From positions 1 through 55,848 of the forward strand of contig CAMLGD010000001.1 of the NCBI GenBank assembly GCA_946479405.1: DNA of 55,848 nucleotides, given 5' to 3'. This DNA is from an uncultured Vogesella sp. Lineage in GTDB: Bacteria > Pseudomonadota > Gammaproteobacteria > Burkholderiales > Chromobacteriaceae. The position numbers and the translations under genes are program-made. The notes under the pieces were generated by a model. It did no database searches. It was given only the letters and a program-made list of their open reading frames with translations, and was not told the DNA's origin. Below are positions 20,145 to 28,842 of this stretch, piece by piece; the first letter of the stretch is position 1; every line of letters begins with the position of its first letter.

Positions 20145-20894
20145 TTGGACAAGATCAGTTTTATCGCCATCCTTGGCGGGCTGACCGCCATTCTTGCCGG
20201 CCAGGCGCTGGAAGGCGGCCACATCGCCTCGCTGATTCAGGTCACCGCCTTTCTCATCGTCATTGGCGGCACCGCCAGTGCGGTGATGCTGCAATCCACC
20301 CCGCGCCAGTTCATGACCGGGCTGCAGATGGCCAAGTGGGTGTTCGTGCCGCCCAACTTCGAGTTTGAAAAGCAGATCCGCGACATTGTCGGCTGGAGCA
20401 ATACTTCCCGCCGCAGCGGCCTGCTGGCGCTGGAAGGCTACCTCAATGCGCAGAAAGACCCGTTCACCAAGAAAGCGCTGCAGTTGCTGGTCGACGGCGG
20501 CGAGCCGCAGATGATCCGCGAGGTACTGGAAGTGGAACTGGAAGCCCATGAGCACGCACGCAAGCTGGCAGCCAAGATCTGGGAATCCGCTGGCGGCTAC
20601 TCGCCCACCATGGGCATCATGGGGGCGGTGCTGGGGCTGATCCACGTGATGGAAAACCTGTCCGACCCGTCCAAGCTGGGCGGCGGCATAGCCGTGGCCT
20701 TCGTCGCCACCGTGTACGGCGTGGGTGCGGCCAACCTGCTGTTCCTGCCGATGGCCCATAAGCTCAAGCACCTGATCACGCTGGAAAGCACTGCGCGCGA
20801 ACTGGTGATCGAGGGCATCGTCGCCATCGCCAACGGCGAAAACCCGCGCCAGATCGAGGCGCGCCTGCGCGGCTTCCAGGCCATTACCGACTGA
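20145..20894 (+). CDS. motC: MotA-family flagellar stator protein (MotC-like)
   Basis: 249-aa proton channel stator subunit. Four hydrophobic segments, the MDKISFIAILGG start, GGTASAVMLQSTP and PTMGIMGAVLGLIHVMENL are typical of the MotA/PomA group. The start is TTG 20145; no ATG fits and family members begin MDK-S. Position after fliA corresponds to motC of pseudomonads, but there motD (MotB type) follows, whereas here a terminator begins 21 bases later. The B subunit must be encoded elsewhere. The gene symbol is by position and similarity and may not be the local name. In-gene motif at 20726 (peptide GAANLL). Confidence 0.85.
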   Translation: MDKISFIAILGGLTAILAGQALEGGHIASLIQVTAFLIVIGGTASAVMLQSTPRQFMTGLQMAKWVFVPPNFEFEKQIRDIVGWSNTSRRSGLLALEGYLNAQKDPFTKKALQLLVDGGEPQMIREVLEVELEAHEHARKLAAKIWESAGGYSPTMGIMGAVLGLIHVMENLSDPSKLGGGIAVAFVATVYGVGAANLLFLPMAHKLKHLITLESTARELVIEGIVAIANGENPRQIEARLRGFQAITD

Positions 20895-20915
20895 GCCGCC
20901 CCCGCCGCCAACGAC

Positions 20916-20942
20916 AACGCCCGCTACTCGCGGGCGTTTTGC
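20916..20942 (+). terminator. Intrinsic terminator of the flagellar operon
   Basis: Stem AACGCCCGC (20916-20924) / GCGGGCGTT (20930-20938), loop TACTC, then TTTT. Confidence 0.88.
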
Positions 20943-20964
20943 TTGCTGCGACAGCGGCGTCCGC

Positions 20965-22368
20965 TCAAACGGCCGGCGGCAGCTCCAGCAGCTGCGTATT
21001 GTCCTGCGGCTTCTTGATGAAGGCCGCCAGCAGCTTGTACACATCATGGTCGAAACGCGGCTTGGCCTGCAGCTGACTGCTGTCGGCGCGGCGCGAACCC
21101 AGGTAACACCAGCGCTCGAACAGGAACTCCTCCCACTCGCCGCTCACCGGATCGGTCTCGCGCACCGCCACTGCGCCAGCATACGGCCACGCCTTCAGCT
21201 GCAGCCGCGACAGTGCCTGCAGCAGGCGGATATTGTGCGCGGTGGCGTCTTCCTTGCCGACGCAGGCCCCCTTGCAGCGACCACGCTGGTGCGCAAAACA
21301 GGCACCCTTGCGTGCGCCGCGCTTTTCCAGCTGCAGACAGGTCTGGCACAGGCCATTGAATTCGCACAGCTCGGTCAGCGTCTTTTTGGCTTCCTTCTGG
21401 TTACGAAACAGCCCGTACAGGCTGGTCAGCTGCGAGAAATCCACCTCGTGCGCGTACACCACCCGTGGCAGCAGAAAGCCGCTGCCCGCCGGCTGCAGCT
21501 GAATGGAACACAGCTCCTGCTCTGGCCTACCGCGCTGGTTGTGAATCGGCTGCAAGGACTTGACCAGCTCCAGCTCCAGCAGCTGGGCGCCGAACTCGCC
21601 GATGGTTTCATGCCAGGCCACCCGCTTGATCTGCTGACTGAGGCGCACCTCCTTGTGCTGGTGCTGGCCGCTGCCAAAGTGCGCCAGCACCCGATTGCGC
21701 AGATTGCTGCTCTTGCCGACGTACAGTGGCAGGTCATGCTCGCCATACAGCAGGTACACCCCCGGCACGTCCGGCAGATTCTCCATCACCTCCGGATCCA
21801 GCCCCGGCGGTACCGTCGCCTGCGCCATCAGCTCACTGGCGGCCGCCTCCACCGCCTCGCGCCCGAGATTGGTCAGCGACTGGCCGAGAAACTGGTACAG
21901 CGCCTCGGCATCGGCCATGGCGCGGTGGCGCGACGGCAGCTGGATTTCATGGCGCTGGATGATGCTGTCCAGGTTGTGCTTGTAGTGCTGCGGGTAGAGC
22001 TTGCGCGACAGCTTGACGGTGCACAGCACCTCGCTGCGGAACTTGATGCCGACGCGCTTGAATTCGTTCTTCAGGAAGCCGTAGTCGAAGCGCACGTTGT
22101 GGGCGATGAACAGGCGGCCCTGCAGCTTTTCCAGCAGCTGCTCGGCCACGCTGGCAAATGGCGGCGCCTCGGCCACCATGGCATTGCTGATGCCGGTCAT
22201 TTCTTCGATGAACGGCGGGATGTTCTGCCCCGGGTTGACCAGCATGTCGAAGCGCTGCACCTGCTCGCCATCGATCAGGATCATGCCCACTTCGGTGATG
22301 CGGTCGCGGGTAATGTGGCCGCCGGTGGTTTCCAGGTCGACAATGGCGAGGGGACGGTCAAACAGCAT
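20965..22368 (-). CDS. DnaQ-like 3'-5' exonuclease fused to a GIY-YIG (Cho/UvrC-type) nuclease
   Basis: 467 aa. Residues ~5-170 form a DEDDh exonuclease: DLETTG (D11, E13), HNVRFDYGFL and HRAMADAEAL. Residues ~195-285 are a GIY-YIG nuclease (GVYLLYG ... PLYVGKSSNLRNRV). A Cys-rich region near 340-390 (CEFNGLCQTCLQLEKRG ... CFAHQRGRCKGACVG) resembles Cho, the UvrC homologue that incises 3' to lesions. This two-nuclease architecture is known among betaproteobacteria, often annotated as a polymerase III epsilon-like protein. A DNA repair role is likely but the substrate is not shown by sequence. Confidence 0.87.
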   Translation of the reverse strand: MLFDRPLAIVDLETTGGHITRDRITEVGMILIDGEQVQRFDMLVNPGQNIPPFIEEMTGISNAMVAEAPPFASVAEQLLEKLQGRLFIAHNVRFDYGFLKNEFKRVGIKFRSEVLCTVKLSRKLYPQHYKHNLDSIIQRHEIQLPSRHRAMADAEALYQFLGQSLTNLGREAVEAAASELMAQATVPPGLDPEVMENLPDVPGVYLLYGEHDLPLYVGKSSNLRNRVLAHFGSGQHQHKEVRLSQQIKRVAWHETIGEFGAQLLELELVKSLQPIHNQRGRPEQELCSIQLQPAGSGFLLPRVVYAHEVDFSQLTSLYGLFRNQKEAKKTLTELCEFNGLCQTCLQLEKRGARKGACFAHQRGRCKGACVGKEDATAHNIRLLQALSRLQLKAWPYAGAVAVRETDPVSGEWEEFLFERWCYLGSRRADSSQLQAKPRFDHDVYKLLAAFIKKPQDNTQLLELPPAV

Positions 22369-22470
22369 GCGGGAACTCGGTGATTACACAGGGGAATCCC
22401 GCCACGCGGCGGGGCGAAGAGACTACCACGATTCGCCCGCCGCTTCACCCTGCCCGCGGTCCGGCAGCCA

Positions 22471-23067
22471 TCAGCCGGCCGGCTGCAACACCTGCCACAC
22501 GCGGTAGGCTACCCAGGCATCGTTGGCCGCATACAGCTGCTGCGCTTCGGACAGGGCGCGCAGCGACCAGTTGGAGGTGGACACCTTCTTCGACTTGCGG
22601 AAGTACTGGCCGAACAGCTGCGCCACCGCCTGTACCGCGCCGATGGTCAGCCGCTTGTCTTCGCACTGGAACAGCTTGCCGATGTCCAGCAGCTGCAGGT
22701 CGGTCACGCCGAAGCGGTTCTTCAGGTGGGCGCGGTCCGAGCTCAGGTCGAATCCGGCCAGCGTCAGGTCGCGCCGCGCCAGCAGCGCCGCCAGCGCCGG
22801 CGGCATCGGTCCTTCGCCCAACGGGAACAGCCAGGCGTGGTCGGCGGTGGCCAGCTGCACCAGATGCGGCCCGGTGGGCTGCTGGCCCTTGTGAAAGGTT
22901 GGCCGCGACTCGGTGTCAAAGCCCAGCACCGGCTCGGCGGCCAGGCGCGCGGTGGCGGCGGCCAGCATGGCGTCGTCCCGTACCAGGGTGATCTGAGGCA
23001 GCGTCAGGCCGGCAAACAGCGGCAGCGCCTTGATTTCTTCGCGGGGGATATGGCGGGTGATCTTCAT
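22471..23067 (-). CDS. RNase D-like 3'-5' exonuclease
   Basis: 198 aa. DEDDy-type exonuclease motifs: LGFDTESRP (motif I), LAGFDLSSDRAHL (motif II) and YAANDAWVAYRVW (motif III with Tyr/Asp). It lacks the HRDC domains of full RNase D, so a role in DNA or small-RNA trimming rather than classical RNase D is possible. The start MKITRHIPREE at 23067 is chosen over an upstream in-frame start with a 20-residue extension lacking family similarity. Two core-motif copies are inside (22522 and near 22899). Confidence 0.85.
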   Translation of the reverse strand: MKITRHIPREEIKALPLFAGLTLPQITLVRDDAMLAAATARLAAEPVLGFDTESRPTFHKGQQPTGPHLVQLATADHAWLFPLGEGPMPPALAALLARRDLTLAGFDLSSDRAHLKNRFGVTDLQLLDIGKLFQCEDKRLTIGAVQAVAQLFGQYFRKSKKVSTSNWSLRALSEAQQLYAANDAWVAYRVWQVLQPAG

Positions 23068-23193
23068 GGCCGACACGGTACCAAAAGCAGCCGGCCAGGA
23101 AAACCTCGGCGCCACACATCCGGGCAAACCGGGTGCTACCCGCAGCGGGTAGCGGCGGGTAAAAACGCACCGCTAACGGCCAACCTTGCCGCC

Positions 23194-24096
23194 CTAGCCT
23201 GGCGCCTGGCGCGCGAGCCCGGCCAGATAGTCGGCTACCTCCTGCTGCAGCCAGGCGGCAAAGATTTCCTGCTTGTAGCGCGCGCTTTCGCGCGCCGGCC
23301 ACACCAGCCAGCACGGGTAAGGATAGCGCGCCACGATACCGGTCAGCTGCACCAGGCGGCCGGCATCCAGTTCGCGCTGCACCAGACTGCGCCGCTCCAG
23401 GGTGATGCCCTGCCCCTGGCGCACCATGTCGATGATCAGGTTGGAGTCGTTGATCCACAGCCACGCTTCGCCCGGCTCCTCGATGCCCGCCAGCTGGCAC
23501 CACGGCTGCCAGCTTTCCACCGAGCGGATCAGCGGCCCGGCCATCACCTGTTGCGGCGTCTGCGGCAAACGGCCGCCGTTGAAACCCGGTGCGGCCACCA
23601 TCAGCAGCTCGTCGTCGAACAGCTTCTGCTGCTGCAACCCTTCCCAGTTACCCTGGCCGATGCGGATGCCCACATCCACCAGCCCCTGCCGCAGGTCGAG
23701 GATGTCCAGGCTGGCGCGGATGCTCACCCGGTAGTGCGGGTACAAGGCCTGGAAGCGGTGCAGCCGTGGCAGCAGCCACTGCGAGCCGAACGACGGCAGC
23801 ACCGCCACCACCAGATCGCCCTCACGCGGCCGCGCCTGGATCAGGCGGGTGGCCTCGCTCAGCTCCGCCAGCCCGGTGCGGATCTGCATCGCATAGATGC
23901 GCCCTTCCTCGCTCAGCCGCAACCCGCGGCCCTCGCGCACGAACAGCGCCACACCCAGCAGCTCTTCCAGCAGGCGAATCTGCTGGCTAATGGCGGAGTG
24001 GGTGACATGCAGTTCGCCAGCGGCGCGGGTGATGCCACCGAGGCGGGAAACGGCTTCGAAACTGCGTAGCGCAGTGAGGGGCGGCAGAGCTTTCAT
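23194..24096 (-). CDS. LysR-family regulator (GcvA-like)
   Basis: 300 aa. The N-terminal winged helix reads LTALRSFEAVSRLGGITRAAGELHVTHSAISQQIRLLEELLG, and the effector domain (~95-295) follows. It is divergent from the DUF2917-GST pair with 92 bases between the starts, so it probably controls them and itself. The effector is unknown. Confidence 0.9.
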   Translation of the reverse strand: MKALPPLTALRSFEAVSRLGGITRAAGELHVTHSAISQQIRLLEELLGVALFVREGRGLRLSEEGRIYAMQIRTGLAELSEATRLIQARPREGDLVVAVLPSFGSQWLLPRLHRFQALYPHYRVSIRASLDILDLRQGLVDVGIRIGQGNWEGLQQQKLFDDELLMVAAPGFNGGRLPQTPQQVMAGPLIRSVESWQPWCQLAGIEEPGEAWLWINDSNLIIDMVRQGQGITLERRSLVQRELDAGRLVQLTGIVARYPYPCWLVWPARESARYKQEIFAAWLQQEVADYLAGLARQAPG

Positions 24097-24159
24097 GTAA
24101 GAAAAACTAACACGTTGCGGCAGAAATCATCAATTTTTCTTTGTGTTTCATTTGCTTAT

Positions 24160-24174
24160 AGTAGCAACACTACT
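24160..24174. promoter_or_regulatory. Short inverted repeat in the lysR/DUF2917 divergent region
   Basis: AGTAG-CAACA-CTACT, a perfect 5-bp dyad just upstream of the GGAGG of the DUF2917 gene. It may be an operator or a small hairpin; nothing else supports it. Confidence 0.3.
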
Positions 24175-24188
24175 TGGAGGGCATCGTA

Positions 24189-24479
24189 ATGGAACACGTA
24201 CTGCATCTGACCCTGCAACGGCAGGAACTGTTGGTTTTGCAACTGGTGCGCCCCGGCCAGGTACGCGCCATCAGCGGCGCGCACTGGCTGACCATTAATG
24301 GCGAGGACATCTGCCTGTACGCCGGCGAGCAGGCGCGGCTGCCGGCCGGTAAACTGCTGCTGGAAGGCGATGGCCGCCTCGACCTGCAAGGCCTGGCAGC
24401 CCCCGCTCCGCAAAGCGGCGCCCTGCAGCTGGGCTTTATTTCGGTACGCAACGAACAACGGGAGGTGTCATGCAACTGA
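24189..24479 (+). CDS. DUF2917 family protein
   Basis: 96 aa. The pattern of an N-terminal beta-rich segment with ISGAHWLTINGEDICLYAGEQARLPAGKLLLEG matches DUF2917, a small cupin-like family of unknown function common in betaproteobacteria. ATG 24189 has GGAGG at 24176-24180, eight bases upstream. It overlaps the following GST gene by ten bases and is divergent from a LysR gene. Confidence 0.82.
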   Translation: MEHVLHLTLQRQELLVLQLVRPGQVRAISGAHWLTINGEDICLYAGEQARLPAGKLLLEGDGRLDLQGLAAPAPQSGALQLGFISVRNEQREVSCN

Positions 24480-25078
24480 TCGGCATGCTGGATTCACCCT
24501 ACGTCAGACGGGTAGCGATTTCGCTACGGCTACTGGACATCGACTACCAGCACCTGCCGCTGTCGGTGTTCCGCAACATGCCGGAATTCCGCGACATCAA
24601 CCCGGTGCTCAAGGTGCCCACCCTGGTGTGCGACGACGGTGAGCTGCTGATGGATTCCAGCCTGATCCTGGACTACCTGGAACGGCTGGTGCCACCAGAG
24701 CGCCGCCTGACGCCGGAGGCGCTGCCGGCGCGGCAGCACTGCCTGCACGGTGTCAGCCTGGCGCTGGCGGCGATGGAGAAGGCGGTACAGGCGTTCTATG
24801 AATGCCAGCTGCGCCCGGCCGAGGCACGCCACGCGCCGTGGCTGGCGCGGGTGGCGGAGCAGCTGAACGCCGCCTGCCAGCTGCTGGAGGTCTTGCTGCA
24901 ACGCCAGCCGCCACAGCTCGCGCAGCTGGACCAGGCCACGCTCAGCATCGCCGTGGCCTGGCGCTTTATCGCCGAGCGCGCGACGGCACAGGTACGGCTG
25001 GATGATTACCCGGCGCTATGCGCCTGGAGCCGGCAGGCCGAGACGCATCCGGCCTTCCTCGCCTGCCCGTTCGAGTAA
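24470..25078 (+). CDS. Glutathione S-transferase
   Basis: 202 aa. Thioredoxin-like N-domain with LDSPYVRRVAISLRLL (S9 as the likely activating hydroxyl), LKVPTLVCDDG (cis-Pro loop) and MDSSLILDYLERL (glutathione gamma-Glu contact). The C-terminal half is the helical domain. GGAGG (24461-24465) lies five bases before the ATG, which sits inside the end of the DUF2917 gene. The substrate is unknown. Confidence 0.92.
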   Translation: MQLIGMLDSPYVRRVAISLRLLDIDYQHLPLSVFRNMPEFRDINPVLKVPTLVCDDGELLMDSSLILDYLERLVPPERRLTPEALPARQHCLHGVSLALAAMEKAVQAFYECQLRPAEARHAPWLARVAEQLNAACQLLEVLLQRQPPQLAQLDQATLSIAVAWRFIAERATAQVRLDDYPALCAWSRQAETHPAFLACPFE

Positions 25079-25152
25079 ACACGCCAGCGCTATATGTGCC
25101 GCGTGTTGCCGTGCAGGCCAGCGCCGGCCTTGGCGTCACCGCCGCTGGCAAT

Positions 25153-25188
25153 AAAAAAACCGCCCTACGAATGGGGCGGTTTTTTTTT
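25153..25188. terminator. Bidirectional terminator between GST and htpG
   Basis: Stem 25153-25165 / 25174-25186 (AAAAAAACCGCCC with GGGCGGTTTTTTT), eight-base loop, T-runs on both strands. Confidence 0.92.
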
Positions 25189-25197
25189 GCGGCCAAC
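25188..25197 (-). repeat. Iterated motif directly after a terminator
   Basis: TGCGGCCAAC begins in the last T of the GST/htpG terminator and ends 12 bases from the htpG stop. Confidence 0.9.
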
Positions 25198-25208
25198 CTG
25201 GGCGTGGC

Positions 25209-27113
25209 TCAGGCCGACAGTTCCAGCATCAGCTTGTTGATGCGTTTCACGAATGCCGCCGGGTCTTCCAGCTTGCCGCCTTCGGCCAGCAGCGCCTGAT
25301 CGTACAGCACGTGCGCCAGGTCCTCGCGGCGGGCGTCGTTGCTTTCCGTCGCCAGGCGTTTCACCAGCACGTGCTCCGGATTGATTTCCAGCGTCGGCTT
25401 GGCGCCTTCAGGCACCGGCTGGCCGGCAGCCTTCAGCATGCGCTCCAGATGGGCGCTCATATCGTGCTCGCCCACCACCAGGCAGGCCGGGCTGTCGGTC
25501 AGGCGCGCGGTGGCACGCACATCCTTCACCCGTTCGCCCAGCGCCTTCTGCACCAGTTCTACCAGCGGCTTGGCAGCTTCTTCCACCTGCTTTTGCGCTT
25601 CCTTGTCGGCTTCGTCTTCCAGCGCGCCCAGATCCAACGCACCCTTGGCCACCGACTGCAGCTTCTTGCCATCGAACTCGGTCAGCGAACCGCTTACCCA
25701 CTCGTCGACGCGGTCGGTAAGCAGCAGCACTTCCACGCCCTTCTTCTTGAATACTTCCAGGTGCGGGCTGTTGCGCGCGGCGGACAGGCTGTCGGCGGTA
25801 ATGAAGTAGACCTTATCCTGGCCTTCCTTCATGCGGCCAACGTAGTCAGCCAGCGATACTGCGGGGGTGTCGCCTTCAGAAGCCGTGGACACAAAGCGCA
25901 GCAGCTTGGCGATGCGCTCCTTGTTGGCGAAATCCTCGCCCACGCCCTCTTTCAGCACCTGGCCGAATTCCTGCCAGAAGGTGGCGTATTTGTCCTGATC
26001 GTTGGCGGCCAGGTCTTCCAGCAGGCCCAGCACCTTCTTCACGCAGCCGGCGCGGATGGCGTCGATGTCCTTGGATTCCTGCAGGATCTCGCGCGATACG
26101 TTCAGCGGCAGGTCATTGCTGTCGATCACGCCACGCACGAAGCGCAGGTACTGCGGCATCAGCTTGTTGCTGTCTTCCATGATGAATACGCGGCGCACGT
26201 ACAGTTTCACGCCCTGCTTGCGGTCGCGGTCCCACATGTCGAACGGTGCGCGCGACGGGATGTACAGCAGCTCGGTGTACTCCTGGCGGCCTTCGACGCG
26301 GGCATGGCTCCAGGCCAGCGGCTCGGTGAAGTCATGTGCCACATGCTTGTAGAACTCCTGGTACTGCTCGTCGCTGATGTCGCTCTTGCTGCGGGTCCAC
26401 AGCGCGGAAGCCTCGTTCACCACTTCGAAGTCGTCGCTGACGATCACTTCGCCGTTCTCGCCGTAGCCGTTGCCCTTCTTCATCTCGATGGGAATGGAGA
26501 TGTGGTCGGAATAGGTGCGCACGATGCGCTTGAGCGCCCAGTCGTTCAGCAGCTCGTCCTGGCCTTCTTTCAGGTGCAGCACGATCTCGGTGCCGCGGCC
26601 AACCTTTTCCACTTGCTGCAGCGTGAACTCGCCCTCACCCTGCGATTCCCAGCGCACACCTTCACTGGCGGCGCTGCCGGCACGGCGGGTAGTCAGCGTT
26701 ACCTTGTCGGCGACGATGAAGGCGGAGTAGAAGCCGACACCGAACTGGCCGATCAGGTTGGCGTCTTTCTTGGCGTCGCCCGACAGCTGCTCGAAGAACG
26801 CCTTGGTGCCGGATTTGGCGATGGTGCCGATGTTGGCGATCACCTCGTCGCGGCTCATGCCGATGCCGTTGTCGGCGATGGTGATGGTCTTGGCCTCGGC
26901 ATCGAAGGAGATGCGGATTTTCAGCTCCGGATCGCTCTCGAACAGGGCAGCGTTGTTCAGCCCCTCGAAACGCAGCTTGTCGGCGGCATCGCTGGCATTG
27001 GACACCAGCTCACGCAGGAAGATCTCCTTGTTGGAATACAGGGAGTGGATCATCAGTTTCAGCAGCTGTTTGACTTCGGTCTGAAAACCCAGGGTTTCTT
27101 TCTGTGCGCTCAT
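25209..27113 (-). CDS. htpG: Molecular chaperone HtpG (Hsp90)
   Basis: 634 aa, full length. N-terminal GHKL ATPase motifs: [43 protein letters not shown] and [10 protein letters not shown]. The middle-domain loop with [12 protein letters not shown] and the C-terminal dimerisation region follow. The start [18 protein letters not shown] at 27113 is the family N-terminus; a 21-codon upstream extension is not. Two motif copies lie in the gene (25832 and near 26595). It stands alone; I see no clear heat-shock promoter. Confidence 0.97.
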   Translation of the reverse strand: MSAQKETLGFQTEVKQLLKLMIHSLYSNKEIFLRELVSNASDAADKLRFEGLNNAALFESDPELKIRISFDAEAKTITIADNGIGMSRDEVIANIGTIAKSGTKAFFEQLSGDAKKDANLIGQFGVGFYSAFIVADKVTLTTRRAGSAASEGVRWESQGEGEFTLQQVEKVGRGTEIVLHLKEGQDELLNDWALKRIVRTYSDHISIPIEMKKGNGYGENGEVIVSDDFEVVNEASALWTRSKSDISDEQYQEFYKHVAHDFTEPLAWSHARVEGRQEYTELLYIPSRAPFDMWDRDRKQGVKLYVRRVFIMEDSNKLMPQYLRFVRGVIDSNDLPLNVSREILQESKDIDAIRAGCVKKVLGLLEDLAANDQDKYATFWQEFGQVLKEGVGEDFANKERIAKLLRFVSTASEGDTPAVSLADYVGRMKEGQDKVYFITADSLSAARNSPHLEVFKKKGVEVLLLTDRVDEWVSGSLTEFDGKKLQSVAKGALDLGALEDEADKEAQKQVEEAAKPLVELVQKALGERVKDVRATARLTDSPACLVVGEHDMSAHLERMLKAAGQPVPEGAKPTLEINPEHVLVKRLATESNDARREDLAHVLYDQALLAEGGKLEDPAAFVKRINKLMLELSA

Positions 27114-27300
27114 GGTATGGATGTACTTAGGTTGAACAAGACAGGAGAAAAATAGGGCCGCCGCAGCGTATTTCAATACCCGCTGCCGGCTAGGCAGCTG
27201 GCTGGTGCGCCGCCCGCGGCAGCAAGTCGTTCAGAAATTACCCATGATTACAAAGTAGATGGCTTAAGATAAAGCCGTCTGTGCTGCCTGGAAGCCTGCA

Positions 27301-28842
27301 ATGCGTAGTATCAAGACGCGACTGATCATCTGGATTGTGCTGCTGCTGCTGCTGGTATTGGGCACCACTGGCTATGTGTCCTATCAGACCACGCTGGGCA
27401 GCGAGGAACGCGACTATGCGGCGCAAAAGGAAGGCTTGAAGCAGCGGCTGTCGCTGTCGTTGCCACACGGCGTGTGGCAACTGGACGACGAGTTCATTCG
27501 CCTGACGCTGGATGCGGAGCTGAAATCCCCTGCCGTGGTGGCGCTGCGCGTAGAGGGCGATGCCGGGCTGTACCTTGGCCGCCAGCGCAATAGCAGCGGC
27601 GAGCCGGTGTATCTGGGCCGCACTATCGAGCCCGCCAATGACGAAATTCTGGCACTGCCGGTGATCTACCAGCAACGCGACAATCTGGGCACGGTGAAGG
27701 TCTACCTGTCACGCGCCCGCATCCAGGAACGGCTGGAGCGCGAAATCCTGCATCAGGGCATGCAGGCGCTGCTGATTGTGGTGATGCTGTCTCTGATCCT
27801 CACCCTGCTGCTGCGCAGCTATGTGTTTGCCCCGCTCAAGCAGCTACAGCAAGCACTACAACGGGCCGCGGCGCTGGAGGGCAGCGACAAGCCACAGCTG
27901 CCGGAAGCGCGTTTCAGCGAGTTTTCCGAGCTGGTGCACGGCGTCAACGCCATCATCCACAAGATCAGCAACGAACTGGGGCTGCGCCGTCAGGCGGAAA
28001 CCATCGCGCTGGCAGAAAAGGAACGCGCCGAGCATGCCTACCGCCAGCTGCTGGACACCCAGGACACGCTGATCAAGACCGAGAAGCTGGCATCGCTTGG
28101 CTCGCTGGTGGCCGGCGTGGCACACGAGATCAACACCCCGGTGGGCATCACCCTGACCGCCGCCTCGCACCTGTCGCTGACCACCGAGCAGATCAACAAG
28201 CAGTTCAGCAGCGGCCAGATCCGGAAAAGCGACCTGCAGGATTACCTGCTCAATGCGCAGGAATCCACCGACCTGATCCTGTCCAATGCCGAGCGTGCGG
28301 CCAACCTGATCCACAGCTTCAAGCAGGTGGCGGTGGACCAGACCAGTGAAGCCCGCCGCGCCTTCGACCTCAGCGACTACCTCAACGAAATCATCACCAG
28401 CCTGCGCCCCAAGCTGCGCCGCAGCCAGGTACAGGTGGTAATCGACTGTCCCGAGCAGCTGCAGATGGATAGCTACCCCGGCGCGCTGTCGCAGGTGATC
28501 ACCAACCTGGTCATGAATGCACTGTTGCATGCCTATGATGAAGAACAGGAAGGCACCATTACCCTGCGCGCCAGCCAGCAGGACGACAAGCAGGTACAGC
28601 TGGTGGTGAGCGACGACGGCAAGGGTATTGCGGCAGAAAACATGGGCCGCATTTTCGAACCTTTTTTCACCACCAAGCGCGGTAATGGCGGCAGCGGCCT
28701 TGGCCTGCATATCGTGTTCAACATTGTGTTCAAACGTCTGGGCGGCGTGATCAATGTAGACAGTACCCCGGGAAAGGGGACCCGATTTACCCTGGTACTG
28801 CCCTGCAACGCCCCGGAACCCAAGCATGAGGAGCAATCATGA
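27301..28842 (+). CDS. Membrane sensor histidine kinase
   Basis: 513 aa. Transmembrane segment ~8-28, periplasmic region ~30-155, second transmembrane segment ~157-180, a linker/coiled coil to ~265, then the kinase core. The phosphoacceptor is H275 in GVAHEINTPVG. ATPase motifs are NLVMNALLHAY (N), SDDGKGI (G1), FEPFFTTK (F) and GGSGLGLHIV (G2). It overlaps the next gene by ATGA, so it is the cognate kinase of the HD-GYP response regulator. Core-motif copies at 27575 and 28296. Confidence 0.93.
   Translation: MRSIKTRLIIWIVLLLLLVLGTTGYVSYQTTLGSEERDYAAQKEGLKQRLSLSLPHGVWQLDDEFIRLTLDAELKSPAVVALRVEGDAGLYLGRQRNSSGEPVYLGRTIEPANDEILALPVIYQQRDNLGTVKVYLSRARIQERLEREILHQGMQALLIVVMLSLILTLLLRSYVFAPLKQLQQALQRAAALEGSDKPQLPEARFSEFSELVHGVNAIIHKISNELGLRRQAETIALAEKERAEHAYRQLLDTQDTLIKTEKLASLGSLVAGVAHEINTPVGITLTAASHLSLTTEQINKQFSSGQIRKSDLQDYLLNAQESTDLILSNAERAANLIHSFKQVAVDQTSEARRAFDLSDYLNEIITSLRPKLRRSQVQVVIDCPEQLQMDSYPGALSQVITNLVMNALLHAYDEEQEGTITLRASQQDDKQVQLVVSDDGKGIAAENMGRIFEPFFTTKRGNGGSGLGLHIVFNIVFKRLGGVINVDSTPGKGTRFTLVLPCNAPEPKHEEQS

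Noticed and set aside
23176..23190. CGGCCAACCTTGCCGCC as a motif copy
   Set aside because: Lacks the GCGGCCAA core on either strand; counted as a near miss only.
27261..27280. Neisserial DUS (GCCGTCTGAA)
   Set aside because: Only a near match (GCCGTCTGTG) was noticed; no exact copy seen, so the known Neisseria signal is not the repeat of this genome.
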